NCBI GenBank assembly: GCA_017559555.1
Contig: JAFYRH010000068.1
Coordinates: forward strand, 1-5,823
Length of the DNA: 5,823 nt
Source: Clostridia bacterium
GTDB taxonomy: Bacteria > Bacillota > Clostridia > Oscillospirales > CAG-272
Reading direction: 5' to 3'
Position 1 is the stretch's first letter. Each line of letters opens with the position of its first letter. Of the stretch, positions 5,731 to 5,823 are shown piece by piece. The notes under the pieces were generated by a model, which did no database searches, was not told the DNA's origin, and was given only the letters and a program-made list of their open reading frames with translations. A program made the translations under genes and the position numbers.

Positions 5731-5748
5731 CGCGTGTTGCGCGCGTGT
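5731..5748 (-). promoter_or_regulatory. Twin 7-bp direct repeat in the galK leader
   Basis: On the minus strand ACACGCG occurs twice (5748-5742 and 5737-5731), 11 bp apart, between the predicted transcription start and the ribosome binding site. The same bases can form CGCG-TGTTG-CGCG (5731-5743). One helical turn between the repeats would suit an operator. This is a suggestion only. Confidence 0.3.
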
Positions 5749-5768
5749 ACATACTATCTCAATTTATC

Positions 5769-5797
5769 ATTATATCATAGAAGAGGCGACTTGTCAA
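5769..5797 (-). promoter_or_regulatory. Consensus sigma-A promoter of the galK operon
   Basis: On the minus strand, TTGACA (5797-5792), a 17-bp spacer, then TATAAT (5774-5769), preceded by TGA to give an extended -10. Both hexamers and the spacing match the consensus exactly. Transcription should begin near 5762, leaving a leader of about 62 nt before galK. With no other promoter seen before 1133, it probably serves all five genes down to the serine dehydratase. Confidence 0.92.
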
Positions 5798-5818
5798 TCC
5801 CTTACTTAAAAGGGGATT
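5796..5818. repeat. Inverted repeat overlapping the galK -35
   Basis: AATCCC (5796-5801) and GGGATT (5813-5818) are exact complements around an 11-nt loop. One bulged G would extend the stem to 8 bp with TT/AA. The left arm covers the first two bases of the -35 hexamer. It could be an operator, or the end of a terminator of a gene beyond the window. There is no T-run on either side that would settle it. Confidence 0.4.
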
Positions 5819-5823
5819 TAAAA

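Overview
The window looks like the chromosome of a Clostridia-type member of the Bacillota, probably an uncultured gut commensal. This rests on the Gram-positive style ribosome binding sites (AGGAGA, GGAGG), the near-consensus sigma-A promoters with extended -10 elements, the clostridial-type galactokinase, the WalJ/YycJ-RlmH gene pair, and the palindromic intergenic repeats. The taxon below class level is inference. All six genes lie on the minus strand, so transcription runs from right to left.

The right edge (5701-5823) holds a consensus promoter (TTGACA, 17 bp, TGATATAAT) that drives a compact five-gene run. The genes are galK (galactokinase, 5700-4420), a small three-helix membrane protein (4400-4041), a WalJ/YycJ-type metallo-beta-lactamase-fold hydrolase (4044-3259), rlmH (23S rRNA methyltransferase, 3245-2766) and a single-chain iron-sulfur L-serine dehydratase (2745-1477). 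Gaps are 19, -4 (ATGA overlap), 13 and 20 bp, and each gene has its own ribosome binding site. This fits one polycistronic mRNA that mixes sugar and amino-acid catabolism with ribosome and cell-envelope housekeeping.

A 427-bp gene-free stretch (1050-1476) separates the serine dehydratase from prfB. It holds a short palindromic element (1181-1259) and then an elaborate array of short hairpins (about 1269-1496). The array is punctuated by eight copies of one 6-mer, four in one orientation followed by four in the other, and it contains a 13-bp perfect inverted repeat. The array runs into the serine dehydratase reading frame and supplies its last few codons and its stop. This is the most unusual structure in the window.

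prfB (peptide chain release factor 2, 1049-1) has its own promoter, a TTG start and no programmed +1 frameshift. It runs off the left edge about 20 residues before its expected end. No tRNA, rRNA, CRISPR array, transposase or phage gene was seen.
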